In this document: piece after piece, positions 11,325 through 24,231 of the stretch
Layout: each line of letters starts with the position of its first letter
How positions within the stretch are numbered: position 1 is the first letter of the stretch
Assembly (NCBI GenBank): GCA_034509425.1
Contig: JAVTVJ010001807.1
Span: 23,143-87,142, forward strand
Direction of reading: 5' to 3'
Length of the DNA: 64,000 nucleotides
Source of the DNA: Eopsaltria australis
Lineage: Eukaryota; Chordata; Aves; Passeriformes; Petroicidae
Notes under the pieces: generated by a model
What the model was told of the DNA's origin: nothing
Database searches by the model: none
The model's input: only the letters and a program-made list of their open reading frames with translations
Made by a program: the position numbers and the translations under genes

Positions 11325-11329
11325 ATGGC

Positions 11330-13860
11330 TGAGGTTATCATCTCAGGATTGCTTCACTTGTATGGATCAATTAATTCTGAGAAGCCACGCTAGACACGCT
11401 CCTTTTTCTATGCTCAGCTGACAGCTGCAGAACTCTGGGTAAGGCTGGAGGGGTTGCAGCATGCTGTGCTCCCCACACCCCTCACACCAGACAGGACTGC
11501 ACAAGGTACTGAATCACAAGGTGAACCTGAGCATGTTCCTTTTAAAGGATGAAAGGTCCACATGTCCTAAGTGTGAGGGTATTTGTTTAATAATATATTT
11601 GGTTTATCTCTGTTTTCACACATCTCCCGATAGCTGCCTGATGAGTTTCTAAGGGAAATGAAGCCCAGGCTGGTTACAAAAGTTGTGAGCTATAAGGAAT
11701 TATTAACAAGAGTCCACTGAGTCTGGAGCCTATGATTGCCTGATTTTCAGCCTGCAGCACGTTCCTGTGAGACAAATAGTGCTCCGTGGGAGTACAGCAA
11801 GTGACCTTCTACCTGGGATATGAGAAGGCATGACAGATACTCAGGTGCCATGTGTTATTTGTGACACGTGGCAGCTCTGACTGCCCTTCACTTGCCAACA
11901 AGATGACAAGACCTAGAGAAACAAGGAGCCTCACAGGTTTTGGGCCTGATGCCAGCTGTAGAGCTGAGTTTGAAGGAATAGCTCTTTTTCTTTTACCAGC
12001 TCATATCCTGACCCTAATTTTCTTTTACACTCTACTTCTGGAGATAGTGCCGAGGAACAGGCAGCTGCTTTTGGACCTCAGCAAATGTTTTATTTTTGCA
12101 CAAGAGCACGTGACTTAAGCCGGCATCTGCAGTACAGGTGTTTACAGATGTTGCTGTAGTGGCCTAGAGTACCCTGGTCCTGGAAAACCCTCTGAGAAAC
12201 CTCTCACATGTTTTTATAGAAGAAATAAAATTTTTCTTGTATACATAAATCAAATTCAAATATAAACAACTGAGAGCTTTGTTGGCCTTGAACTAACACA
12301 TTCAGGGTTCATACACTCCAGTACTATATAAATAAGAACAAGATATGAATGTCCTATTTTGACTGCAATGGCCTTCAAACATGCAAGCAGTATTTGTGAA
12401 GAATGTGCCTGACACTTAAGGTTCCTGGATAAATGTTTCCTTTATTTTCTTTTCCCAAATTCTGCTCCTCATCAACTTTTAGATGTAGTTTTCTCTTTTT
12501 CCCTATTCTCTTCTGAAGATGCAGAATGGAGTTTTTGACATGCTTTGGAGCTTTGAGGTGCAATGTATCATTCAAATCTATAGAAAGCAAAGCAACATTA
12601 AATGAATATTCATGTTGGAAATTAGTGCAATTAAAAGGCAGCAATAAGTAAGGAGAAAATATTTCAAAAATGTATTTTACTTAGGAAAATATAGGAATAT
12701 AATTTCTGGCGAAGGGGGAAGTTTCTAGCTAAAAGAAAAAGGATAGCAACTCCTGGTTGATGGGCAATCCTTACAGGCTTTGCTGAGACAAACCATACAT
12801 CTGTTTAATAGGAGGGAGGCACCACACAAAAGCAGTAGGTTAGTTCATAGTTATGCATGCTTGATTTACTACAGGTCACAGATCATGTTGTGTGCAGGAA
12901 CATGTCCTTGAAAGGGCAAATAAATTCACTAAGTTTTCTGATTTTACTCTGGCGTAGCAAACTATTAGCTGGAGTAAGAGATTTTTAGTGCATCTGTACT
13001 TTCTTAGGGAGAAATCTGAATTCCATTTTAACTGCTTCAGGGTGATCAATAGAGGAGGTAGAAATGAAGGCTTTCAATGTCTCTCTGGTTTTGATATATT
13101 GGCAAGTTAAAAAAAAAATCTAAATTGTAGCAGGGTTTTATTTTTTTACATAAAATATTAATCACTTGAGGATGATATTTAGAACTTAAAATTCACCAAA
13201 GTCAGAAACATCTGCTCACTTATAATATAAAAAAAATAATATTTTTCACCAATATATTTAGAATTGTGGACAAATAAAAGTATGCTTTAGAGTACAATTC
13301 CAAACATACAATGGAAGAAACAGTGAAAAGTTGTGATGGTCTTCCCTGCTGTGAGATCAAGGCAAGCACAATATTCAAATAATGGTTAAAACCCTTTCCA
13401 GACCATTAGTTTTTCAGGTGATGAACTCTCTTCATAGACCTAGGAATGTAAAACTAGGTTGGAAATTCCACTAAGTAGCAAGCACTGAAAAGTACTCACC
13501 CTGAAACCTCAAATCTGAATGACCTTTTAGAAAATATAGGCCACCCATAGGATTCAGGAAATTACAGTAATTAAACTATTATATTTATTAACTTTCATTT
13601 GATTTTTGTTCATCCTGGGTATGCTGCTTTTGGTCAGGGTAACTTGGGGGAATACCATATTTGGGTCCAGAGGAGGAAACACTTGTCTATATTGCACATT
13701 AAATAAAAGCAATACAGGAGAATTATGTTTACCTGTTGCAAGTCTGGAATACTGTCCATCTGAGAGAAACTGAAAGCTAATGCACAGCAAAAGGCAGAGT
13801 AGACTAAATCATATATACCTTCTACCTGGCATATCCTGAAATTTCTACAGGGGAAGTACA
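11330..13860. other. Unannotated host DNA
   Basis: AT-rich sequence with no gene, LTR or CR1 recognised. Confidence 0.5.
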
Positions 13861-13861
13861 G

Positions 13862-13972
13862 GGGAAAGCACATAGTGTGACTCTTGGGGTGCCCTGTGCA
13901 TGGCCAGGAGTTGGACCAGATGATCCTGGTGGGTCCCTTCCAACTCAGCATATTCTCTGATTCTATGATTTC
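13862..13972 (+). mobile_element. CR1 LINE 3' tail fragment
   Basis: About 110 bp ending in the typical CR1 tail: a TTGGACCAGATGATCCTGGT-type segment, then TCCCTTCCAACTC and a TTCTATGATT end. No coding part remains. Heavy 5' truncation is normal for CR1. Confidence 0.85.
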
Positions 13973-16504
13973 ATTGCCTATATTAAGAACATAAGTGACA
14001 AGTTCACATATTTATCTTTGAAGGGAAAATCAGGTCATGCTCAATGTCACTTGGCAGGAAGTGTTCTGTGGGAGCACATTGTTTTTTTCTGATTGGAAGA
14101 TGACTGTTGTTGTAAGGACTTTTACTTCATATATGTGGTCTGGGCCTAACTGACACTTCAGTGAAGAGTTTCTTCAGCAATTGCTTTGTTTCCTTTCTGT
14201 GAAATGAGGATTTCTCACTTCTGCTACCTGAACTCTTGAGAATGGAAAACAAGATTTTTCGCTCAAGCATACAAAAAACCCCTAGAACAGGACTGAACTG
14301 CAGTTCTTGTCAGCACATACATAACAGCAATGGTTTTGTTTATTATGTGCTGGCTCCTCTCAGTAGATTTTCCTGAAGACACAGGCTAATACACCATAGG
14401 ATATATTTAGGCTGTTTCAAATGATCTGCATATGGGGTGAAGCAGGAGGAAAAATAATAGTCATTGACTTGTTAACAATCACCTTTAATTTTGACCCATG
14501 AAACTGTAAGTGCTCAGAGTACAGTATGGCTGGGCTCCCAGTGCTCCACCATGGTGCCTTTTACACACATAACTGATCTCTATCACCTTTTGTGTGAAAG
14601 CTCAAAATAGTAGCAAATATGTAGCACATACATTATACTTCATCCCTGCTCTTTATTCTTCCCAGAACATCTGTTCATTGCTGGCCAAAGCCCCAAAACG
14701 CTCAAGAAAAGCAGACATAATTTTTGAAGATTTTCTAGATGCTTAGGGAGTAATTCTCATTGCTGAAATTTAGCTTATTATACCAAGCACCAAACAGTAC
14801 AAGTGAAATGGATATAAAAAGAAATAAAATTAAGTACATATTATATTTGCTAATATGCACAGGTACTCAAAATAGACTAAGAACAATTAATCTAGGGTTT
14901 TAATATTCTGTGGTGAAGATTCTCTCTCAGTTCAAAACTGTTCTGAATTCAATACAGATTTCCTGTATAACAGTATAACTGAGAGAATAATCTGACCTGT
15001 TTTGTCTGATTTTTGGGACAGTGCTTATAGCATTGAAGTCCTCAGAACACAAATATGCTCAGATTTAGATAAAAGAGCATCATCTTAATCCATTCATCAA
15101 TCAAGATTGTTTAACACATCAATCTGTCAATTTTTTAAATTATTCTTTCTCTTAGCATTGTCAGATGGTTTCAAGATGTCTGTGAAGTTAAAAAAGTCAC
15201 TCTGTATGGTTGTCACCCTTCTCCAAGCTACTGGATCATCTGCTGTGGAAGAAAAAAATGACAATATAAAAGCTGTTTGAAGCATTTTCAAAATAGAGAG
15301 ATGCAGTGTGTTTGTCTTTTAGATTATTTCTGGGATTAGAGGTTGTGGTTATGTATATTTAAATTTCAAGAGAGAAAAGACAATATGTATTTCTCTTCAT
15401 ATCAGTTTCCTCACTAACAATAAATAAAGGGCAGTTAACAAAAAGAGGAAGAAGCAAAACTCAGAGGAAAATACCTGGGGTTTTCTATAGAATTCTTACC
15501 ACTCCTTATATAAGATTATAACTTGAATCAAAACATCATCTGATTTAGAGTTCAATAGAAGAGAATAAAATGATTGCTTTAGTCTTGTCTTTTGTTTTCA
15601 TCATCCAGGGTCATTACATAGAACAGAACATAGAACAATGAAAGGAAAGATGTGCATAACCATACCTCTTTTTCTTTTTTTTCCCCCTTTTCTCCTGGGG
15701 ATGTGGGAAGGGGAGGCTGCTTCTCCTTTTCTTAGAAGAGAAAGTGGCATTATGGAAAATAAGGAAGCAAGACCCTGCTGTACCCATAGTAGACTCCTGA
15801 TTCAAGAGGCAGGAAGCTGCGACTCTGCCTGTCCCTTAGCGGTCTTTGTTTCTCTTGATCACCTGATTTACCCACAGGAATGAGTAATCTTTTGTTAGGT
15901 ACTACCAGTGGTTCACATGATTAAACAGTTTTTTTCACTTCCTCAACACAAAACATAATCCTCCAACTCTTTAATCTTGTTTACCTACTTGGCAAATGAA
16001 TCAGGGTGAAGGTGCAAATGTGAAATAGCTCTCCGACTTTTAATATTTAGTGTCTATTTCATAGCAATTAAGTAGTTCCCCTGAGACAAATAGATAATAG
16101 GCTTGTTTAAAGTATTGTCCCTAAGTTTTTACTCACTATAACTCTGATTTCAACAATAGTTATCCACTTCTTTAGGAATCTGTATTTTTTGTGGCTAGGG
16201 TATAATATATGTTATATATCATATAAAATGACAAATACTAGCAGTATATGAACCTTAAGGTAGGATTTAGCCCTCAAATGAAGACACCAAAATAGAGTTA
16301 TAGAGGCATTAAATATATGTCTAAACTGGCCTTGTAAATAATTTAGATTTGTTCACTACTGTCTATGAAAAATCAAGACTGACAAACCAAACTTAGGTGT
16401 CCAGGTGCCATCTCTCATGCCTAGATACCTAAATGCAGCTTTCCTTTGTGATTTGAATTCTGTGCTTAGGGTGGGATTCAGCTACCAGAGCATGAATGTG
16501 TGGT
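13973..16504. other. Unannotated host DNA
   Basis: No gene or repeat family recognised. A short C/T stretch at about 15665-15700 is the only low-complexity sequence of note. Confidence 0.5.
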
Positions 16505-17365
16505 GTTCTAGTTCACTGATGGAACAAAGCTGGGAGGAGTGGCCGATTGCCCAGAGTGCTGTGCAGCCCTTCAGAAGGGCCTCGACAGGTTGGAGAGATG
16601 GATAGGGAAGAGCCTTCTGAAATTCAACAAAGGCAAATGCAGAGTCCTGCAACTGGGGAGGAATAACCCCACACACCAGTACAGGCTGGGGGTGACCTGC
16701 TGGAAAGCAGCCATGTGGAGAAGGCCCTGATGGTCCTGGTGGACACCAAGCTGCCCATGAGCCAGCAGTGTGTCCTGAGAGCCAGGAAGGCCAGTGGTGT
16801 CCTGGGCTTCATTAGGAAGAGCACAGACAGCAGGCAGAGGGAGGAGACCCTGCCCCTCTACTCAGCTTTAGTAAGGCTGCACCAGAACTGCTGTGTCCAG
16901 TTCTGGACTCCTCAGAACAAGAGAGACATGGAGCTCCTGGAGAGGGCCCAGGGGAGGGCAGCAAAGATGATTGAGGGACTGGAGCATCTCTCTTATGAGG
17001 AAAGGCTGAGGAAGCTGTTCAGCCTTAAAAAGAGACTGAGACGTGACCTCATCAATGTCTGTCAGCATCTGCAGGGAGGTGTCAGAGGATGGACCAGGCT
17101 CTGCTCAGTGCTGCCAGGCAATAGAACAAGAGGCAACAGGCAGAAACTGATGCACAGGAAGTTCCACCTGAACAGGAGGAAGAACTTATTTAGTGTGGGG
17201 GTGACCAAGCAATGGAATAGGTTGCCCAGGGAGGTTGTGGGGTCTCTCTCATTGGAGATATTCAAGAACTGTCCGAATGCAATTCTGTGCCTTGTGCTCT
17301 AGGATGATCCTGCTTGAGCAGGGAGGTTGGACCAGATGACCCACAGTGATCTCTTCTATAAAAAT
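16505..17365 (+). pseudogene. CR1 LINE fragment: end of ORF2 and 3' UTR
   Basis: About 860 bp of a chicken-repeat-1 retrotransposon. The translation (mainly 16715-17302, with the upstream part in a neighbouring frame) is the C-terminal region downstream of the CR1 reverse transcriptase core, including segments such as LERAQGRAAKMI, LSYEERL and WNRLPREVVG. Frame breaks occur near 16715. The 3' UTR has the GGACCAGATGACC segment, but the octamer tail is missing. The element stops close to the LTR that begins near 17374, which probably removed or displaced the tail. Confidence 0.9.
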
Positions 17366-17373
17366 AAAAAGAT

Positions 17374-18019
17374 AGAAGCCGCTTGGGGGAGTGACGGCGT
17401 TCTTCCTTCTCTTCCACTGTCCTGGGAGCCCCCGAGCCACCTGCCGGTGGTTGCTCCTAGCTCGCCTGAGGGACCTCGAATGCCCTAACCGCAAGGTGGG
17501 CAGATGAGGGAGACACGCAGCCTCGTCAGGGACTAGGAGCGTTGGTGGGTCGCAGGTCATTCCCAGAATCACAGTAGGACCGCGGAGAATGAAGAGCGAC
17601 TCTTTGACTGGGTAGCAGAGAAAGGTTTAATATCTCTGAATCCCGGGGCCAAAGAGCCTCGAGCTATCTCGTGCAACGGCTTATAACGGAACTGATCAAC
17701 CAGTCACAAAAGGGTACTGGGGAGGAGTTGGGGAGAAGCTGGGGAGATACAACCAACAGGATGGGAACAGGGGAGGAGACGAGGGTAATTAACGAATCAC
17801 AACATACAGAACTCTGAACTTTCCAGAACAGGGGGAAGACTTGAACTTGGATTGACAACACACTGAACTAATAACTACATACTGGGAGGAACTCGGGGGA
17901 GTGGTCCAGCTCAGGGCTAGACCACGGTGGTTTCTAATGCAGGGGTGGCACTCGGGCTCGCCCACCAGGAGCGGCCCAGGGGCTTTTTTGGTTTTTGTTC
18001 TATATCTACCACCCCAACA
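17374..18019 (-). mobile_element. ERV LTR (LTR-B) abutting the CR1 fragment
   Basis: Minus-strand LTR of the same broad type as LTR-A at the window start. They share the R-region layout and the segments around the right end (TCTATAT then a terminal CA). The right end is CCCCAACA at 18019. The left end is less certain, near 17374-17391, where GCTTGGGGG may be a decayed TGTTGGGG terminus. I could not find a clean target duplication. Confidence 0.65.
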
Positions 18020-21000
18020 GCCAGGCATAAACCAGGTGTCTGTCAGGCATGAGGCTGTGGGCAATTTAATGGTCCTGCTGCCTCCAGCCTGGGCACTGCT
18101 GCCCACAGACTCCAGACACTCACACGTGTCTTGTGTGGCCTCTCTCGTCTCTCCCCACTTGCTCCCTCAGCTTCCTGCAGGCAGGGAATAAAGCAAACCA
18201 GAATGACTTCTGTAACACTGCAGGAACTGCCAATATATTTGTACTTTTGGAGTGATTTGCCTCTACCAGAGGAGACAATTGAAGCTGCTGGTTCCAGGAC
18301 AGAAGAAAGGAGATTCCTTTTTACCAGGAAGACTTCCTGCAAAAAGTGGAGGTTGGCTTTGCCCTCACTTTTGCTAGGGGTCATTTTCTAAATATGACCC
18401 GGAACCATGTTTGAATTTCAAGCTGACAAAGTCTTTGAAGTTTTATAACATATGTAGCATTTTGTTTCAATTATATTCCAGCTCTTATCCATCCTCAATA
18501 ATTTGATTACAATAATATCCACCTGAAACATACCTTGACCTTTCAAAGATGAAGTAGAGCAATCACGAGTAACCAGCAGTTAATAAAGCGCAGAGAAAAT
18601 TAAAGGAAAAAAAATCAAACAAAAAGTGTTAGAAACCCATGCAAAATCTATAAAATTGCATTAAATAACTGCATGAAAATTGGGCCAAGTTTAAACCAGA
18701 AAAAAATATTCTGTAATATGTTCTTTACCACAAGTGGGTACAAGCTTTGCATGTTCAGTAACCCTGAATTGCTGTTTCCTAATTAAGGAAAAGAGCTTTC
18801 GAAGGATGTCCTCAGAACATTACAAGATGCTCTGAGATGTCAAATCATAGTGGAAATGTGTTTATTCCCAGTGTGAGTACAAGCATTTGAGAACCCAGTT
18901 GTTTAGAGGAACAGAGATATCAAATGCTGGCACAAATGCTTTCTATATTCCTTCAGATAATTAGGCAGCTCTAGATGTTTTATTCTAGGTCAATTCTTTC
19001 AAACACTTAAATCTAACAAATTTAATAAGGTCTAGGGCTTCTATGAAGAAATATTTACATGACCACAAACAACCCAGTTACCATAGTTTGAGGAGATACC
19101 TTCCCCACTTTCAAGTGGAACTGAGCCAGCAGAATGTGTGCACACTCCTCAGTCCACTGAAAAGCAAAGCAATGCTGGTGGATCTCTTTCCTGGTTTGAC
19201 AGCATGCTTTATGCAGAGTCTTAGTCATCTTACTTATGACATAGGTCATAAGATAATCTTTTCCCTCATGTAGGATAAGAGATGTTGTTTAAGCAGAAGT
19301 GGTTGTGAAGGACAAAAATATAATTGGTAGGTGGCAATGGTAGTGTTGTAAACTAAAATGTTTGATTTTCAGCTCAGTAAAACTTCTTTAACTGAAGCAT
19401 TATACAGTAAAGAGCATATTTCTGATTCTATATTTACCTACCTCAAACTCATTTCCCCCCTCATCCAAAGGCCTTTCCTTTCAGAGAAAAAAGTTTGTAT
19501 ATGAATGAAAAATTATGAGATAAAAATATTTCTGTGGAGAAAATATGCTGTGCTTGTCACACAAACAAGCACTACACAGTGACTCCCAAGGATGAGATGT
19601 GACATTCAGGTGCTCAGGTTCACTGAAAAAGCCATCTGTGAAAGAGAGAGCTGAAACAGCCTCTTGCTGCTACCTGTGCAAAAGAGAAAACGTTCACGTA
19701 AATTATGTACTTTACTTCTGTCTCAAATATATATGAGAGCAGAATAAAGCACGAGATGTGCCCCTCCCTAGAACAAGATGCTTCAGAAGGCCCGTGAGCT
19801 CTTTATCTCCCTCACATTAGCTCAGATTTTAGTGCCACAAGGTGTACATTAAATTAAGGATTCCTGTCTATGCAATTATAGCATTTTAAAGAGTTTGTTC
19901 AGCAGTTGTTGAAAATAAGTATCAGCCACTCTGGGCAATTAAATTTCATAGCTCAAAATGACAGAAAGACCTTTCTCCATTAGCACAAGCAGTAGGGAAG
20001 CAGATATTATCTGAACTTGGAAATTATTCTTGCTAAAGAAAAACTGGAAAGGCCATCGTCTCTTGCCAAATAATATTATTATTTTTTAAACAAATATTAA
20101 TTGATTTTATATACTAGAAGTATGAAGCATTGCCAAAACTGTTAGCTGCTCCACATGGTCGTGTTCATATCAGAAAATATATTTAGTTTTTAAGGAATAA
20201 GAACTTTCATCACCTGTTTGTACCATTCCCAGTACAACTGAGCTCTAGTACCTGTCGATGGGCCCTGTAGTCTACTGTAAAACTGATTATTTTACCAATA
20301 TAATGACAGAAAATCTAGTAGGGCTATCATGTTTCCTAAGTTTTCATTGTCATAACAGAACAGGAATTTGAATGAAACCAACTAGATCCTCCCTAAACCA
20401 CAGGTTTACTAAACATTATATATTGTTTAAAATTATTTGGTTGATCAACAGAACAAAGCTACCGTATGTTTTTTTTCATATTCAGTAGCTCTCCAGATGG
20501 GATGATTAAAAATGTGCTGTAATTACATGATGTACAAAAATCAACATTATTTACATTAATTGCATGAAACTATGACTAATACAGCAGAAGGTGTCAGAGA
20601 TGCTTTCTGGCATCAGCTACTAACTTGTGATCCAGAAAGACACATGCAATATCTATCCAGCCTTGTGCAACAGTTCCATGTGTCACATCATTTTTTGGAA
20701 AATACCTAAGGCACACACAAAAAAGATATGGCATGCACAGTTTGAGTCACAGGCAAGGTGAGATCTTGGACATAATGCTACCCTAAAAATAAAAATGAGG
20801 TATAGAATCTCAGTACCTGCTCAACTCCAAAGGGAAAAAAGAAAAAAAAGAGGTATAGAAGGCCTCTGCTAACTGGTCACCCATAAGTCAGAATTGGCAA
20901 AGCAGTAGAGACTGCACAAGTAAAGTAACATGCCCCAAACCCAGGGTGATACTGGGAGTCCTGAGCTGCACAAACTTCTCTGGGGAAAAGGCTCCACAGA

Positions 21001-23646
21001 GATATAGGTGCTTAACACATTTATGTCTATAACTCTAAAATGTTTCTAAAACTTAGCTCTCCATAGATTGAAACTATATCCTGCAGTTTATAAGGAGGAA
21101 CAGGGCTACTCAATGTTACTAAACCTGTGCCCTCACATGGCTCCTGCAGGACACTAAGATGTGCCAGCCTGAGCTTGGATCACTCATCACCCTCCTGACC
21201 TTAAATCTCAGAGCAATTCAAACTCCTGCATCAGGTACCAATGACACATCACCCAAATACAGCCCTTTGTTCCCACTCTTATCACACCTTCAGATTTAGA
21301 CGCTCTCAGTTCATATCCACAGCGAACTCTGTCACTGCCTGCCACTGACAGAGAGTACAGGAAGAAACATTCTCTATTGTACTATTTACATCTTAATCTT
21401 ACAATTTATACGTTTTTCCATCTGTTGTGCTCTGGGCATAAAGATCAAGCCCAGAATACTTAATTTTTTACAGGAGTGCCTTTTGTGTTTTCCCTATAAT
21501 TTCAGGCTAATAGCTATTCTGCAAAATTTACCAATTTAGTCTCCCTGTGCTATCTTAGGATTTGCATGCATAAGACTTATCTCTGTTAATGGTGATGGGA
21601 AGGATGTGCATAAATCCCCACAAAGAAAGATGAAATAATGTGACTCATAAGGCTTATTTATTTCACACTGGAAAACGTTATAGCTATTGCAATAATCTCT
21701 ACAACTCTGATTTGGTATATGAAAGAAACAGGTACTCCACATATTGCTGTGTAACTTCATTTAATGATTACTGTAAAATCCAGAAAACCTTTGTTATAAA
21801 TAAAAAAGTGATTTCCAGTGCTTCTTATACATTATAATATATATTTTGACTGCTAATTAGTAATCCATTTTTCTGCATATATATAACATTATTTTCTATT
21901 ATCTTTCATGCAGTCTAGATACTGTGCATACCATTTTAAGTTAATAAAATTAGACTCCTGCAATTATTCTTCACAGAAGCCAGTGATAGTATTAATAATT
22001 CCTTCAATTTGTTCTTCCATACAATGTAATTTCTTCCAGTAAAATGTACAAGATGTTCTCATTGAACATTAACTACTTCCCCTAGTGCTCTTTGGAGTAT
22101 GCTTACTGTGGCATCTGTGTATATGTGAAATATTTAGAGCATTGCTTTAAATTCTTCATAGTTGGTGTTGATATATAGATTTTTCACCTTTTATTGAGTT
22201 GCAAAGTCTTACGTATGCATTGAACCATAGGTACATAGTACTCATTTGAATTTCTACTATAATCTGCCCATTTCTTTTCTATGTGAGCAGATGAAAAATG
22301 TGGGTCAAGGGTAACTCTTAGCCAAGTGGCAGTGAACAGTGAAAGCTGAACCTGTCTGATCTGGTAGATGTCTGTAATCACATGAACTGAAATTGCTGTG
22401 GATCAGATGTCATTCTATCTGAATATTTGGAGAATCAGCAAAGTCAACTTGCTGCTAGCTGATAAAGATTTGTTAACTACAGTGGTTAATTTTTAACTCA
22501 GGGAGGAGGTCTAAAGGTGTAGCAAGTTATTAAAAACATGATTTTTTTAAAGTAAAATGTTTTTTTGGTTTTAAGTATCTGATGACAGCAAATCAATACT
22601 TTAGGGTATGTTCATATGTTCATGGATTCAACAAATACACATTCTTGAACTTTAGTCTGCAGGCTATCTAACTTCACTAGGAAGTATGGTTAACAGGGCT
22701 TAGAAAAACAGTGCAGACTGAAAACATTTTCTTTTCTGAAAAAGAGAGGGATGTTACCCCTTGCCCTTCATGAAGATAGTTGTTCAAATATTTAAGTTTC
22801 TGAATGGACTTTGAGAGCTTAACCAGTAGATGCTTCAATCCCAAGTGTGCCCCCATCCATGTTACCCCATCCCAAACGAAGACTTTTGCAGGCACTCAGA
22901 AGAAGTGGAAATTTTCAAGTTAGACTTTAGCAGAAATGTGAGCTCCAAACTGGGAAAAGGAGCAGAGGATCTTTGAGAAGCAAGGCAAAAGAGGCAAAGA
23001 AGTAATCAGAAAAAAACACAGAGGATCTCTGTGAGGGAGAGAGAAGCATCTGAACTCACTGCTAATGGAGACAAAGGCATCTCTCTGAGATCCACCCTCA
23101 ACCTTTCCTGGTGCTGGAGGGCATGTGGCCACACTGCAGTGTCCAGCAGGCACTGCAGCCCTGCTAGGGTGTCCCACTTGCCACTCTTCCTCAGCTCTGT
23201 GGCAGCTCATCAGCAAGGTGGGACACCTGGCCAAGCAGGCCTCCCTGCATTTTTGTGACTGGGGCTTATATCAGGGAAATGGAACCTGAAAGTCTGGGAT
23301 GCTGCAAATTGTGGGAGGTGCTGAGGGACATTCACGCTCTCACCCCACCATGTAGGCACAGGGTGTCAGGCACCACTAGACATTTGGCTCAGTTACAAAG
23401 TCCCAGCAATACTGGAAGGTTTTCCATGATAGGCAGGACTTAGGGAATTTACCAAAATTGTCACAGGACAGGAGCGCCGGTCCCACCAAGCAGCACAGTT
23501 CTGAGCAAGTTCAAGTGCTGTGTGGTACCTGTGAAGGGAAACTGTGGAAAGCAGGAAGGAAGGACCTCAGATCAAGGTAGAGAAGAGCGAGAAGTTGTCC
23601 TGTGGTTTGTCATCTAGAACATAAGTAGAGCAAAGGCATTTCTGTA
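18020..23646. other. Unannotated host DNA
   Basis: Over 5 kb of AT-rich sequence without recognised genes or LTR ends. Short open frames here have no domain signatures. A moderately GC-rich patch at about 23040-23400 is unidentified. Confidence 0.5.
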
Positions 23647-23652
23647 GTAAGG

Positions 23653-24225
23653 TGTTGCGTTCCCTGCTTCGGTCCCACCTTGGTACCGGCAGCGGAGTCC
23701 TAGCGCTACCCTAGGAGGTCGTTCGCGATCGGGAAGACTTCCTCGGAGTGCCTACTTCGGGCACAGCTGGCCCGCGTTCGGTCCGGGGAGGTGTGGCCCC
23801 CGGAGCGTGGTGGAACAGCAAAGAACTACCAGAGAAGGAGGTCTCTTGGTATGTGATTTCGGTAGGTTTATTGCCTCCAAAGGGAGCACATGGACCAAGA
23901 GCCAAGAGAAGCTTATTACATCGGTATTTAAGGGAGGAACAACACCCAATAGGATGAGGGCAGGGGACAATACAGGGGAGGGGCTGGGGTGCATGATCAA
24001 ATGGGGTTTAGGGAGGGGAGGGGAACAGAGAGAACAACGAATGAACTATGGAGTGACAGGGAATTTCCCAGAGCGGGAATACATAACAGACAAGTCCAGT
24101 AACCAATAGTAGGAGCTTGGGGTCCGTGGATTGGTGGTCCAACTGCTGCCCCTGGGAGCTCCGGGGGGAAACCCTCTGTCCGTGGAACCTGTCCGGAAGT
24201 CCTCTGGTTCCGAACCACCGCAACA
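23653..24225 (-). mobile_element. Solo ERV LTR with perfect termini and 6-bp duplication GTAAGG
   Basis: 573 bp starting TGTTGCG and ending CGCAACA, a perfect 7-bp inverted terminus. It is flanked by GTAAGG at 23647-23652 and 24226-24231. A plus-strand TTTATT near 23868 gives AATAAA on the minus strand, so the LTR reads leftward. The 6-bp duplication is typical of alpha/betaretrovirus-like (ERVK-type) integration. No internal sequence remains, so recombination between two LTRs removed the provirus body. Confidence 0.9.
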
Positions 24226-24231
24226 GTAAGG

